A stretch of DNA of 64,000 bases from Madurella fahalii (GCA_029876055.1 CM056876.1:2790001-2854000); one strand, 5' to 3'. Counted from the stretch's first letter, positions 1 to 10,830 are shown. Program-made: numbers and translations. Notes: generated by a model from the sequence alone, not told the origin.

Positions 1-1385
1 TTGGACGCTGGGTATGACCTGCGATTTGCTGTTTTGGGAGTCATGATGCGAGCGCATCGGAGGCCTGTGGATTTATAAGACAGGATATAGCTGGACAAGA
101 AGGAGAAGCTAAAAACATTTCCTTCAGGGCTTCACCCCCTGCTTGACCTAACGCCCTCAGAGGCAGGATCCAATCACGGGCTATTCTCGTTCTCTCTATC
201 CGGGACCAAAAGTCCCCAAGGGGCCAATGAAGTAGTCATCAAACCTAAGGAGATAACCGTGCCGCAAGACTATTCACATCCAGACCCTTAGAAGTACGGT
301 TCTTTGCAATGGCGACCCTTGCGCAAGTGTGCTGGCCGCAATCCAAACTCAGACACAAAGCCCGAGACTTCTCAAAAGGGAGCACGCCGCGTTGAGGAAA
401 ACCTGGAACGAAGGTGGTGTGCGGCTGGATTATCGAAATTGCTTCGGCCTTTTTAGGCGAAAACTTTTGACACGGTGGGTTCATGCCGTGGGTGTGTCTT
501 AGCATCCATGTTGATAATACGCTGTCTGGCCTGTCAGTGCTCGAGACACCACTCCGTAACGTGGAAATCGCGTATATTTCCAGCAGCTCTGATCGAAGCA
601 CGTGGCACATAGGCGATCTCAATAGAGACCCATAACTACAAATGTTATTAGTATAATAACACCAGGCTACTAGAAAAGTTTACGAACAGTAGAATATCAA
701 TAGGCCGTGGACACCAACACCTCATTGTCGTAAATCGGGGCATTGCTCCTCTCAGCGAATCTATGGGAGCCTCAAGGCCAGCTGAGTCCGGAGCTAAACA
801 CCTTCGGTCAGAGATACTCCAGCCTTATCAGTTCACATTTGGGGACTCAATCCTGAACCTTCAGCACGTTATTGGAAGATGTGCGTGCATCCAGACGCGG
901 TCTCTTCGGGACATGGGCTAATTATTAGCCAAAGTTTTATGCAGTTACCATATGATTAATTCTACAGATAGGTTGCACAATATAGCGAGATGCTACGGGC
1001 ACAATCCCACACCCTCCTAGAATAGTGTGCATACAAGGCTGTAGGCAGCTACGGGTAGCGATTACTGACATGCCAAGGGAAATATAGCTGCCGCACGCAC
1101 TAGTCTCGGCTACTTCGTCCGGAGCTCTGATTAGCGGACAATACAAAGTTCAACTGAAAATAGCTTACAGCAATTAAATTGAAATAGAAGCCGCTGACAC
1201 GGCCTTTAACAGCGTTCAACCTCATAGATAGACCCGTGACCTAGCATGCTTACTGAGGCGAGCCATGACTCCCAGGATTCCGGAACCTTCCTTAGACACT
1301 GACCCATATCTTGTTATATATCACAGGGCTCCCGTATACTCTGACAGAGTTATAGAACAGAAAACAAATCTTGATCTTTTTTGAC
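1..1385. other. AT-rich gene-free stretch at left edge
   Basis: I see no supportable gene. Only short open frames without family features occur (for example minus 245-622 and 937-1146), and the base composition resembles the transposon island to its right. It is probably decayed repeat sequence. Confidence 0.5.
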
Positions 1386-1590
1386 AATCTTACGTAACAA
1401 CCGTACTATATAGGCTAGGTGAAAAACCTATATCAACAAGTAATAGGAAACAAAAGCAGTAGATGCTAGTTAGTTGCAAAAGAAAGGAAAGTTTTATACA
1501 AGGCTCTAAAGACTTCCAGTCTTCAACTTCAGATTTGTTTACTACCTCTTCCTCCTCTTCAGCCTCTTCAGCTTCTAGTTCTAGCTATTG

Positions 1591-2091
1591 TGTAAAGGGG
1601 TTATTCTTGTCACGGGGTTTCCGTCGTGGTCCCGTAACTGGTGACCTCAAGGGCGTCAGCCTTGACGCTGAGGTAGGCACTTCATGAACTCTGGCATGAT
1701 CTATGACAAAGTAAGATATGATGATGGTTGATTGAATGAAGGTCCTCTGAGGACAAATCTGAGGGGTCTTTATAGACGTATGCGATGACCCCTGGGCCGT
1801 CATCCCTGACGGGATGTGGGCCCAGGCACTGCTGAGCAGTGCTAGCCTCCGCCACGTAACAATTCTGGGAACACGTTGAGGGAGATAGATTACGATGTCT
1901 TAATACCGAAGAGACCTGAACTAGCGGGCGATATCTTAGTGAATAGCCTTCTATTGATTACAGAGAGACTAATCCTTACGGATCAGAAGTCCCCTACGTG
2001 AGAGGATTTCCTATGGGTTCTTATCTACCCTAGTATAGTGACATCATCTACTGTTATTTGGCTGGTTCTCTCGGTCTTACTTAGTAGCTCT
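1591..2091 (-). mobile_element. Solo LTR, family 1, split by a second LTR
   Basis: The left end TGTAAAGGGG starts at 1591 and is flanked by TATTG at 1586-1590; the same 5-mer follows the right end at 2092-2096. The body after 1867 matches the other family 1 LTRs at 4523, 10573 and 13253. The right end lacks the expected last few bases of CTCGTTACA, so it is eroded. A family 2 LTR (1608-1861) sits inside it. The strand follows the TGTAAC-first reading and is a convention. Confidence 0.75.
1608..1861. mobile_element. Solo LTR, family 2, nested in family 1 LTR
   Basis: The 254-bp segment begins TGTCACGGGG and ends CACGTAACA, so it has TG...CA ends typical of LTRs. It is flanked by perfect 5-bp duplications ATTCT at 1603-1607 and 1862-1866. 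Removing it and one duplication restores the continuous family 1 sequence seen in the other copies, which proves it inserted later. No internal retrotransposon region accompanies it. Confidence 0.85.
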
Positions 2092-2170
2092 TATTGCAAT
2101 TTATCCTCCCCTCCGTGGAATCTGTCCTCAGGTTCATTGAGTTGGGGAAAACAGTCTCCAGAGGGCAGGG

Positions 2171-2382
2171 TCCCTCTGATCAGAGGGACATAGTTGCTAG
2201 GATGGTACCCCGGGGGCTGGAACTTGCCGTGGGCCCATTTTTCTTTCGCACCATAAGTAGGGCCGTCCTGTCCATTGCTCCTTAGACAGGACAATCAATT
2301 CAGTACTTTTCTTCACACTTGTTGCAAACTCAATTGACGAGCTCTCCTTGCGTGCAAAGCGATCTCCCTCTGATCAGAGGGA
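2171..2382. repeat. Twin 18-bp perfect palindromes
   Basis: The palindrome TCCCTCTGATCAGAGGGA occurs at 2171-2188 and again at 2365-2382; the second copy extends to 20 bp. A degenerate version, with similar downstream sequence, is found near 22807. This points to a dispersed repeat family. Confidence 0.7.
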
Positions 2383-3530
2383 GCTCTATCTGCACATGTT
2401 GTTTTGACCTTGTTTAGGCTGCAGGGACCCGATTTGTGGTGGTATCGCCTGGCCTGTCTTGTCTATCTTGTCTGTCGGGCATTTGGCCATCTTTGCCCTC
2501 CCCCTTGTTTTTGGTGGGTATATGGGTGTAGATGTGTATTTCTGCACCATTTCATCATATCATCTGAAATTAGGGAAAGGTAGTGGTTAGGATGATATCG
2601 GGTAGGTATCGAGTGTTATTCGAACTATATAAGATTGGATAAAAGTTGAAGTGCTATACCTTATAGGGTTTTTGAACCGCTGTACTTTATAAGACTCTTT
2701 TGCCTCGGAGGTTGTATAGTGAGAAAGAATTATAACCTTGGTAAGGGGTAATAAGTTTTTATACTCGAAGAGTTTTCGGTAAAATTTCGGTTACTGCTCG
2801 GGTTTAGTAGGTCGTATGGCTCTGTAGTACCGGTGCTCTACTTTTCTGGTTCTGGTATACGTTTTGAATTATCGTTAAATTATCCGGATTTCCATCCGAT
2901 TTTATATATCATTCTTCTTAAGAACTTGAATAGTGTATATGTTTTTATAACTATATAGCTTGTATATAACTATAAATTGCAGACATATATTGACCCTCTT
3001 TATTCGGGTATAAATATCCCTCTCCTTTCCTACCTTTTCTATAACTTTCTTCTTTAGATCCTTTTCTACGTGTTGTTTTACTTGCTTTTCGCCCTATTTC
3101 TGTATATAGTTTGCTATTTATCCTTGCCTCTTTCTATCTCTCTTTCTCTCTCTCTCTCCCTTTCTTTTACTTTCTCTTTTAGTTGTTGCTTTAGTTACTT
3201 TTCTGTTACGATAAACACTTTTATCACCTCCGCTGCCGAGATTATACGGTATATAAAATGCATTCACTTAGCATTTAAAAATATCAATCCTCGCTCTAGT
3301 AAGGTCCTTATAATTAACTGCTCTTTTGAGTAATCGACCTCTTTATATTACTCCTACTATAATATAAAGAAAAAGTTATATATACTAATAAGTTTATATA
3401 TATTTTTTAGTAGATTAGTGGGGAATTTGTTGATAATTATAGGCTGCTACTAGAATAGTTGGCGACTTTATTGACCTTATAATTCTTATTGATATGGCTT
3501 ATACTATTGTCGATTATTATATAGAGGATA
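2383..3530. other. AT-rich, pyrimidine-rich non-coding stretch
   Basis: The sequence is strongly AT-rich with a CT microsatellite-like run at about 3127-3180 and many TATA-like runs. No coding frame has recognisable features. It may be the 5' part or flank of the LINE remnant that follows. Confidence 0.5.
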
Positions 3531-3719
3531 CTAAAAGTGAACTCGATAAAGAAGGTAATTACCTTTAAGTTTCTATATTATCTTGCTATAGCTCCCAATA
3601 TCCAACGCGAGGTTCTTAGGGATTTAGCTCGACTGGAGACTCAACTAAAGGGTCCACGAATCAAAAGTAGTAGAAAAGTTGAAAACCCAGGATTTCGCCC
3701 TGTCCAAGATAGCGGCTGA

Positions 3720-5145
3720 AACCTGGGGACCGGGCCTAATCAGGGCAAGAGAGATCTATACCAAGTACATTCGGAGTGCTATAGCCTTTGGAGCTACCAA
3801 CTATCACTAGCCTACAACAGTCGACGGCCAACTACAAGGCATAGCGACTAGGTTGGTCAAAGCGCAGTCCAGGAGTCTCAGGATAGTAGCCGGCGCTTAC
3901 AAGGCTACCCTTATCCGGAACCTCGAAACTGAGACTTGGGTACTACCACTGGATCTATATCTCAATAAAAGACTAGCAGACTTTGAAACCTGGCTACAGA
4001 CCCCTCTCCTACAAGCTAGGCAAGGTCTAGAAGCCCCGAGACGGCCGCCGAGCTCCCTGATCTAAGCGGCTTACAACAAACTGTATAGGAGGTTTCAGAG
4101 ACGGAAGCGAGGTCACAAAGCACCATTGCTGCAACAACCGACAATATCCGAGAAAGCCGCTATCACTATCGACAAATGGGTAAGCCAAAGACAGAGCCAA
4201 GCTCAAAGCCTAAACCAGTAGTCAGGTCCAAGACCTACAACGGAGGTAGCGCTGAGCAGAGCTTGTGAAGCGTGTTGGAAACAAGAGGTTAGAGGCCGGC
4301 CTACCAGACTAGCCGACGACTGTCTCCCTGAATTACTATTCACCAACAAGACTCTTCGAAAACATCAGGACCTTACCAAAGCCCAGAGCTCCCTATTGGT
4401 ACAAGCCCAGACAGGAACCATCGGCCTCAGAGACTTCCTTTTCCAACGTGGGGTTCTGAATCTCCCTACTCCCTACTGCAGCTATGGAGAGGGCCGGGAA
4501 ACAGTGGAGCATCTCGTTATGTTGTAACGAGAGCCCTCTGGGCCAGACCGGGGGAACCGGCCGAATGACGGTGGATGATGTCACTGTACTAGGGTAGATA
4601 AGAACCCCGTGGGAAACCTTCTCACGCGGGGAACTTCTGATCTGTAAGGATTAGTCTCTGTGTGGTCAATGACAATAGGAGGCTGTTCGTGAAGCTATCG
4701 CCCACTGATCGAACCCTTTTCGGTACTGAGACATCGTAGTCCATCTCCCTCAACGTGTTCCCAGAACAACCCCCTTTACATATGTGGTGTCCGATACCGC
4801 CGAAGCCTAGAACCTAGCTAAGAACAGAAATTCGAATCCACCGGGATCTCAGCCTGGTGTTACAAGGTCAGAGCTCCCGGAACCTCAAGCTGTTAAGGAG
4901 GGTTTTGGGCTGGCTAATGGATTCGGGTCGTCTGATGGAATACAATCTAGTTCGACAGCTGGAACTAGAAGCAGAGGAGGCTGAAGAGGAGGCGGAGATG
5001 GTGGACGAATCCGAAGCCGAAGACTAGAAGTCTTCAGGGCCTGGCATAAGGCCTTTCTTTCTTTTACAACCAACTGGCATCTACTGCAACTATTTTTCCT
5101 ATTACTTGTTGATATAGGTTTTTCACCCGGCTTTTACAGCACGGT
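3720..5145 (+). mobile_element. Degraded LINE (Tad/I-like) ORF2 3' half
   Basis: The frame at 3853-4065 carries the post-reverse-transcriptase segment common in fungal LINE ORF2 proteins (RIVAGAYKATLIRNLE...PLDLYLNKRLADF). Further on, near 4430-4522, a stretch ending ETVEHLVM matches the Cys/His region near the ORF2 end, and after the inserted LTR the frame resumes with a Leu/Arg-rich segment and an acidic Glu/Ala tail to about 5026. Several TAG/TAA stops break it, consistent with RIP. No catalytic reverse transcriptase core is visible, so the element is 5'-truncated or eroded. Confidence 0.8.
4523..4780 (+). mobile_element. Solo LTR, family 1
   Basis: The 258-bp element starts TGTAACGAGAG and ends CCCCCTTTACA, and is flanked on both sides by TATGT (4518-4522 and 4781-4785). 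It interrupts the LINE ORF2 remnant; the LINE frame resumes directly after it. It is in the opposite orientation to the copies at 10573 and 13253. Confidence 0.9.
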
Positions 5146-5179
5146 TTTCCTATGTACTTAGCAGTAGAGGGTCCGGCAC

Positions 5180-6060
5180 ACCCTATCTTGGGTAAAGCGG
5201 TGTAGGAAGAATAATAATAATAGATCCTGTAATCCTGGTCCTTGGACTAGCGCCTGACCCTTTTGACATATATAAGTGCAAACCACTTGCGAATAACCTT
5301 CGGATCTTCGCATTTAGCCCTTTAGTAGTTGTATTTACATGTAAAACGCGTACAAAGTTCTGGTTAGCATTTAACGAAGTTGTAAGCCCAGCATACGCCG
5401 ACAGGGGCGTATCGCGTTCACGTAGCAGTCGGTTGGCCATATCTTCCACGTACTGCAACCTAGGATGAATGCGCGTGCACATAGCTCAGTTATATGTCGG
5501 ATGCACCGCACCTCTGAACGTTCGGAGTTAAATTTAGGATCGGAAAATTGAGGATGTCTCCTTTTCTTCCTTGTCTAACGGAGGTGAACTTCCTTCTTAT
5601 TCCCAATTTCCTGGACCACGGAGACCCGGGTTGACGGGTCTCCGAGAGATCGGATCACACTTATCCGAGTCGCACTAATCCGGATCACACTGATCCGGGT
5701 TCGTGTTTTGCAGATCCAGGATCCAGCTTCCTGACCTTTTTGACATTATATACTGAACAATCGTATACTCCTCCAAATCCGTAAGTTTGCGTGAGTTGAC
5801 TAGAGTATCTTGTCGTGCAGGTTTGCCGTCGCGTCGGTTGCGGAGGGTATTTATTGTAACGCTGTAGGTTTTTGCTGCAGCTCGAATACTAAGTTTTGGA
5901 TTATTTTGAATAGCTTCGAGTGCTAAGTTTACCCTAGCTTCGTACGAAGGAACAGACATGATGGGTTGTTGAGAAACTTGATGTTTTGTGCAAGGAGGCG
6001 CATTGTTGTCAAAAGTGTTCAACTCGCTTATCTGTTCATCTCGCTTATCACGCACGTTAA
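5180..6060 (-). mobile_element. Pogo/Fot1-like transposase fragment
   Basis: The minus frame starting near 5960 encodes a psq-type helix-turn-helix (LALEAIQNNPKLSIRAAAKTY, then TLRNRRDG), the usual N-terminus of pogo/Fot1 transposases. A solo LTR at 5495-5745 splits the ORF; on its far side (5183-5482) the frame resumes with VEDMANRLLRERDTPLS, the CENP-B-type HTH segment. The DDE domain is missing, so the copy is truncated near 5180. A possible outer end reading TAACGTGCGTGATAAGCG on the minus strand lies near 6045-6061 and shares ACGT and ATAAGCG with the ends of the complete element at 12061. Confidence 0.75.
5495..5745 (-). mobile_element. Solo LTR, family 3
   Basis: The 251-bp segment begins TGTCGGATGC and ends CTTTTTGACA, with perfect 5-bp duplications TTATA at 5490-5494 and 5746-5750. 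It is the inverted homologue of the LTR at 14087-14364. It lies inside the transposase fragment on the minus strand. Confidence 0.88.
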
Positions 6061-6424
6061 TGGCACTGATTCATACTTCCACCAACCAGTGGATGAGTTC
6101 TCTTTCCCAGATGTTGACAAGCACGGCAAGGTGTGACTTTGCATTTCCACCGTAGCGACGCCTGATAGCTGACTGCAACCCTGATGAACAGCGTCCTCCA
6201 ACAGGGAAGCGAACTCCTGTAGATGACTGCAACGGTCGTGTCAGTTCCCAACCCTCGGTGACAGGTTCACACCACTGACGACACTTAGCCAAACAAACAC
6301 TCGAATATTCCAGATCGTACTGGATCTGCAAGCCTGGATAAGCACATCCCGGGGCAGGTCCAGCATCAGCAACCGGTGCTGTTCCTCGACGCTCTGGGGA
6401 GGCAACAGCGATTTCACCTCGACT

Positions 6425-6709
6425 TTATACGGTCAGTAGATGTACAGGCCCAGCCTTCCATTGCCGAAGAATGAGCCAAGTGATCTGACTGGTGCATTCT
6501 AGGCCCTTCGATCTGTGACTCGAGACAATTTTAGGCAATCTGGCGTCGGCGTGGGGAAGATCGACCGGGGCGAATTCGTACTCCGTGATAAGTTCAGGGG
6601 TGTCGACATCGATCTCAACTAGAAGTGGGAGCGCTGCTTCAGACCTGGCAGACAGTAGAGATGAGTATGCTGTTTGTGTCTTCGGAGGGGGGGACCAGCT
6701 GTCCGACAT
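6425..6709 (-). CDS. Possible small hypothetical protein
   Basis: This is a 94-codon open frame on the minus strand with normal-looking composition (SDSWSPPPKTQTAYSS at the start). It is placed head-to-head with the 6866-7228 frame, leaving about 155 bp between starts. I recognise no domain. It could be a remnant exon of a decayed gene; support is weak. Confidence 0.2.
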   Translation of the reverse strand: MSDSWSPPPKTQTAYSSLLSARSEAALPLLVEIDVDTPELITEYEFAPVDLPHADARLPKIVSSHRSKGLECTSQITWLILRQWKAGPVHLLTV

Positions 6710-6865
6710 GTGGTGAGGTGGCTGCCAGGAAAAGAGCCGACGAGCAAATCAAATGGTGAGTGGTCCACAGCTTAAGACAATACGCCCTCTCATTTTTAGC
6801 GTCGGCATTTCAGAGCTGATTTAGGGCCGTACGTACTAAACTTTGGGACCAGCTCTCAATGCGGC

Positions 6866-7228
6866 ATGGAATTCAGCAGAATCGTCGACTTGGATGATGA
6901 TGCAACACAGCAGCTTCAAGGCGACATACTGCCCTTGCGCCCAAGGCAGCGACCCCCCAGCACACCAAGCAGATGTCACTCTTCGGACGACGCCTCGGAC
7001 GACGAGGGCGAAGACATTTCTGTTTTCCGGCGAGTTAGAATTTCTATCGCGAACCAGACCTTTTCGATCGTGCCCGACGTACAAAGTGGCGAGACTCGCA
7101 GTCACCTCCTCAACATCAACTTCAACGCCCCTGTGATCCGCCTGGGCGACACCATGGTTTGGGCGCCACCATGGCCACTAATCGACCAAGCGGCCTTCCT
7201 GCGTCATTCCAACCGCCGCCGAACCTAG
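6866..7228 (+). CDS. Hypothetical acidic small protein, 120 aa
   Basis: A single-exon frame starting MEFSRIVDLDDDATQQ has an acidic Ser/Asp patch (CHSSDDASDDEGED at about residues 42-55) followed by a segment that could be beta-rich. GC content and codon use look more like a real exon than the surrounding repeats. No family is recognised. The start at 6866 is preferred over the overlapping frame at 6843 because it gives a more even composition. It could be a truncated relic of a larger gene. Confidence 0.35.
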   Translation: MEFSRIVDLDDDATQQLQGDILPLRPRQRPPSTPSRCHSSDDASDDEGEDISVFRRVRISIANQTFSIVPDVQSGETRSHLLNINFNAPVIRLGDTMVWAPPWPLIDQAAFLRHSNRRRT

Positions 7229-9057
7229 CTTGCTGCAACTGACTTCCTCGGGTGAGCTACCTTGGCTCACCCTGCCCCCTTAAAGGCTTAAAGCGGCTGG
7301 AGCCTGGGTGGAGCCAACCGCATAGCGGAACGCTATTCTGTCGGGAATAGACGTTGTTGGTCCGATCGTCGAAGAACCTTAAAAATTTTACAGTCTTACA
7401 TTTTCATATCTCCGGCTTGTTTATCAGCGAGAATTATGCCGAAACAATTCCTCAGGATAGGACACTCAGGGAGCTGGCCTGAGAAGTGTAGGCGGCACTA
7501 TCATTTATCAGATGAGAGGGCTCGCACAAGTAACCCCACCGCGGATCCCCAAGTTAGACTAGCCAAGATTCACATCCCAGAACGACTCCTACACAACCTC
7601 TGACTACATACCTCAGCAAAACATTTCATGAGTGAAATGTCACGTGATTCTGCAACTAAAGTAAAATTGAGGCTCGAAGCCCGCGGCAAAGTCAGAGAGC
7701 ATCTGCTTAGCCGGCAGTCCTAGCCACCAAATCCGATGATGTCTGTAAGTCAAGACCCCTGCTTTCGGGCGCTCCAAGTTCCTGGCCCAAATATTAGCAA
7801 CAACCAGTGCGGCGAACGGCCGGCGTTCGCCGCGACGACGGTCGCAACGTTAACACCTGGCTACGGCAGCCGCGGTCACGTTCTTCAGGGTGTTCTTATC
7901 CAACAGCAGAGATGACCACTTTTACAGGATCCTAGTCCCATGGGTAAGTAAGTAAGAATCAATTGCGGCCTTATTACAAAACCAAATACAGACAACTTTA
8001 TTCTGAAGCATCCCGGGCTTGCAGCACGTTTTAATCCGCCCATTTGTTCAACATTCTTGGTTTCAACATTGCCCAGCAGGAAATTTGCCATTGAAGAGCC
8101 AATATCAGCTCATATCGTTGAAGTCCACAGGGAAAGCAACACCAGGCTCCTGTTGCTCATGCCCTCCCCACGTCTTTTGGGGGGGAAGCCGTGAGGTTGG
8201 TGAGAATGAACTGGGTTCAGTAACCGGTGGGCTGGGGTGAGCAATAGGTGCGCTGGACCAAGAGTTCTGGTCCGCCCCGAATAGGTGCAATCAGAAGGAC
8301 CTGGATCACGTCCACCGGCTACTCCTATATGCCAAGGCGCTAATAGTGCAGGTCGAATGTATCTCTGTCACACTTTTTGTCATCACAACGGGAACTCTGC
8401 AGCACACCCTAAGGCATCTCGCCCGCCGACGTACGGTACCTAGCCGAATGGAATGCAGGACCTCCAGTGCACCCACGAAGTGGATTGAACAATTGTAACA
8501 GAGGGTGCGCAGTGAACCACTCTGCCAATGAACCAAAAGTTCCGCCAGTTCAATCACTTCGTGATTGAACGCTGTGTACCACTTGCTTATATCATGTGCT
8601 TGTGACACGCCTGTAGAGCCTAAGAGCTGCAAAGACTAAAAATGGGAAAGGATTTACGATAAAACTACACTAAATGTACGCAAAAGGCCTCATCACCTGT
8701 CCCATCCCACAGGGATATCCAATTACCAACGTGCCCCCACATCTGAGATCCGCACGGTTCTTCTCCCTATAGGCCTCTAGAACTGGTCGTGGCTGGCTGG
8801 CCCCCTCACAATCATGTTTACGATGCTGCCCAACATTCATCCCTTTCCGCGCCCAACATTGAACGTTCTAATCACTGTTAAGCTTGCTAAGACCACCTTC
8901 CTCTACCACATCCTTTTGATCTCGACTCGAACCCTCGAATCTCTGTTCATCTCGCAGGTTTCACTTGTAAACGCTCGAGTTTCTCCCTAGGTCGTTCGTG
9001 TATTAGAACTCAACATCTTTTTCTCCCTAACAGAAGTGTTTTCTCCTTATCAATCCA
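7229..9057. other. Intergenic region upstream of the actin-like gene
   Basis: No gene is visible. An inverted repeat ACATTTCA-TGAG-TGAAATGT lies near 7621-7640, followed by a CACGTG core. The last 150 bases before the actin-like start are pyrimidine-rich with CTCCCTA/TTCTCC tracts, as is common upstream of expressed fungal genes, so this is the likely promoter and leader. Confidence 0.45.
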
Positions 9058-10523
9058 ATGGACGGAGAGGGTACGTCGCTCGCATTTACATAATCCAGCG
9101 TTGAAGCTTATAGCTAAAAACGTTCGTAAATAGTAACACCCATCGTAATCGACAATGGGTAAGCTTTACTCTGCATTTCGACCACTGCCCTCCGTGTTCC
9201 AAGAAGCCCAGGGCTTAGTTTAGGAGCACCTCCGAGCAGACCTTCGGATTCCTTTCTTATTATTCACGGTTTATGCTAACCTGATAGTAGTTCTGGTACA
9301 ACTAAGGCCGGTCTTGCCGGCCATGACGCGCCTCAAGCTGTTTTCCGTGAGTATTACCAACTTAACGCTCTCTCGGCTCCTCTTCCAAGAGGTGCTTCGT
9401 TGCAATCGATACCCCTGTATCCTGCAGTCCCCGAAAAGAGGTCAATCTGCTAAAGAGTTTGCGACAGCCTCTATTGTCGGCTGGGATCACTCGCGGAGCC
9501 CGTACGTCGGTGAGAAGGCCCAGTCCCAGCGGGGTGTTCTCAGCATGCGGCAGCCAGTTGAGCGCGGCCTCATCACCGACTGGGATGCCATGGAGGAGAT
9601 CTGGCGACATAGCTACAACGAACTACAGATCTCACCCGAGGAGCACCCCCTTCTTCTTACCGAGGGCCCCTTAAACCCGGAAAAAAACCGTGAGAAGACA
9701 TTCCAGATCGTCTTCGAGAAATTCAAGGTCCCCTGCTCCTACCTCGCCATGCAAGCAGTGTTATCTCTGTATGCCACTGGCCGTACTACTGGACTCCTCC
9801 TCGACTCTGGTCATAGCGCCACCCACGCCGTCCCAGTCTACGAGGGTTACGCCCACCGCCACGGCATTATTGGTTTGGGCTTTGCTGGTGCTGAGTCCAC
9901 CAGCTACCTGGCGCGGACCCTGGCTCGCCGTGGCTACACTTTCTCTACCGATGAGCATAAAATCATCTGCGGCATCAAGGAGAACGTTTGCTATGTCGCC
10001 CTTGACATCGATGAGGCAATCAAGTCCGTTTCTCAGGGCTCTAACAGCCGGGACTTCTACCAGCTTCCTGATGGCCGGGTCATCGACGTTAGCAAGGAAC
10101 GATTCCTTACTCCTGAGGTTCTATTCCAGCCCTCTATTATAGGTGTCAACTCGTACGGTATCCACGAAGCCATTTCCGATTCCATTCCCAAGTGTGACCG
10201 CGATATCCAAAGGGATTTATGGGGAAATGTTGTCATGGTACGTATTTTAAAGAACCTTGTATGGTTGTGCTATCAATGCTAAATCGTATTAGTCTGGTGG
10301 CAATACCTTGTACCCTGGGATTTGCGACCGTGTGTTACGGGAGCTCAGTGCTCTCGCGCCTAGGGACATGAAAATCAAAATCGTAGGTAATCCCGAGCGG
10401 AAGTACCAGGCCTGGATTGGTGGTAGCATAGTCGCTTCTCTATCCACCTTCGGGAATATATGGGTCTCTAAAGAGGATTATGACGAGAGCGGTCCCTCAG
10501 TCGTCCAGCGCAAGTGCTTCTAG
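9058..10523 (+). CDS. Divergent actin-like protein, 364 aa, five exons
   Basis: Exons 9058-9070, 9134-9158, 9291-9346, 9468-10237 and 10293-10523 sum to 1095 nt, exactly 365 codons including the stop. The protein has the actin fold from end to end: DNGSG with the P-loop lysine (TTKAGLAG), PEEHPLLLTEGPLNP, AMQAVLSLYATGRTTG, a phosphate-2 loop, GYAHRHG, ELP-like QLPDGRVI, SGG-TLYPGI, ERKYQAWIGGS and a terminal RKCF. Intron positions (phase 1 after codon 4, in the Gly of DNG, in the Pro of VFP, and before SGG) match those common in filamentous-fungal actin genes. It is 11 residues shorter than canonical actin (375). The gap lies mainly between SIVG and YVGEKAQ, the DNase-I loop. The usual loop DSGDGVTH reads DSGHSATH, and the methyl-histidine site YPIEHG reads QPVERG. 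It is probably an actin paralogue rather than the main actin; intact frames and splice sites argue against a pseudogene. Confidence 0.88.
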
Positions 10524-10572
10524 GTTAGGTAGAGGAGCAAGGGCATCTGTAGCTTTGAAAGGAGTATATTTG

Positions 10573-10830
10573 TGTAAAGGGGGTTGTTCTGGGAACACGT
10601 TGAGGGAGATGGACTACGATGTCTCAGTACCGAAAAGGGTTCGATCAGTGGGCGATAGCTTCACGAACAGCCTCCTATTGTCATTGACTACACAGAGACT
10701 GATCCTTGCGGATCAGAAGTACCCCGCGTGAGAGAGTTCCCTCACGGGGTTCTTATCTATCCTGTATCGTGACATCATCCAGCATCATTCGGCGGGTCCT
10801 CCTGACTTTCGTCCGGAGACTCTCGTTACA
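10573..10830 (-). mobile_element. Solo LTR, family 1
   Basis: The 258-bp element runs from TGTAAAGGGGG to CTCGTTACA with perfect 5-bp duplications ATTTG at 10568-10572 and 10831-10835. It lies only 50 bp past the stop codon of the actin-like gene, so it may affect that gene's 3' end. No internal retroelement region is present. Confidence 0.9.

Larger units (their letters stand above)
1390..2300 (-). mobile_element. Degraded LINE-like fragment, 3' end, interrupted by LTRs
   Basis: On the minus strand the stretch 1390-1590 encodes an acidic Leu/Glu-rich tail and a non-coding end that match, in inverted orientation, the sequence at about 4940-5145, which ends a LINE ORF. The solo LTR at 1591-2091 splits the fragment, and on the far side (2097-2294, minus) an open frame continues up to the LTR boundary. 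In-frame stops are present, so it is dead. The upstream part does not align obviously with the other copy, so it may be a related rather than identical element. Confidence 0.55.

Noticed and set aside
9314..10282. Single long ORF of 322 codons read straight through as the actin-like gene
   Set aside because: Its first part translates intron 3 and its end translates intron 4; the five-exon model restores actin residues at each junction.
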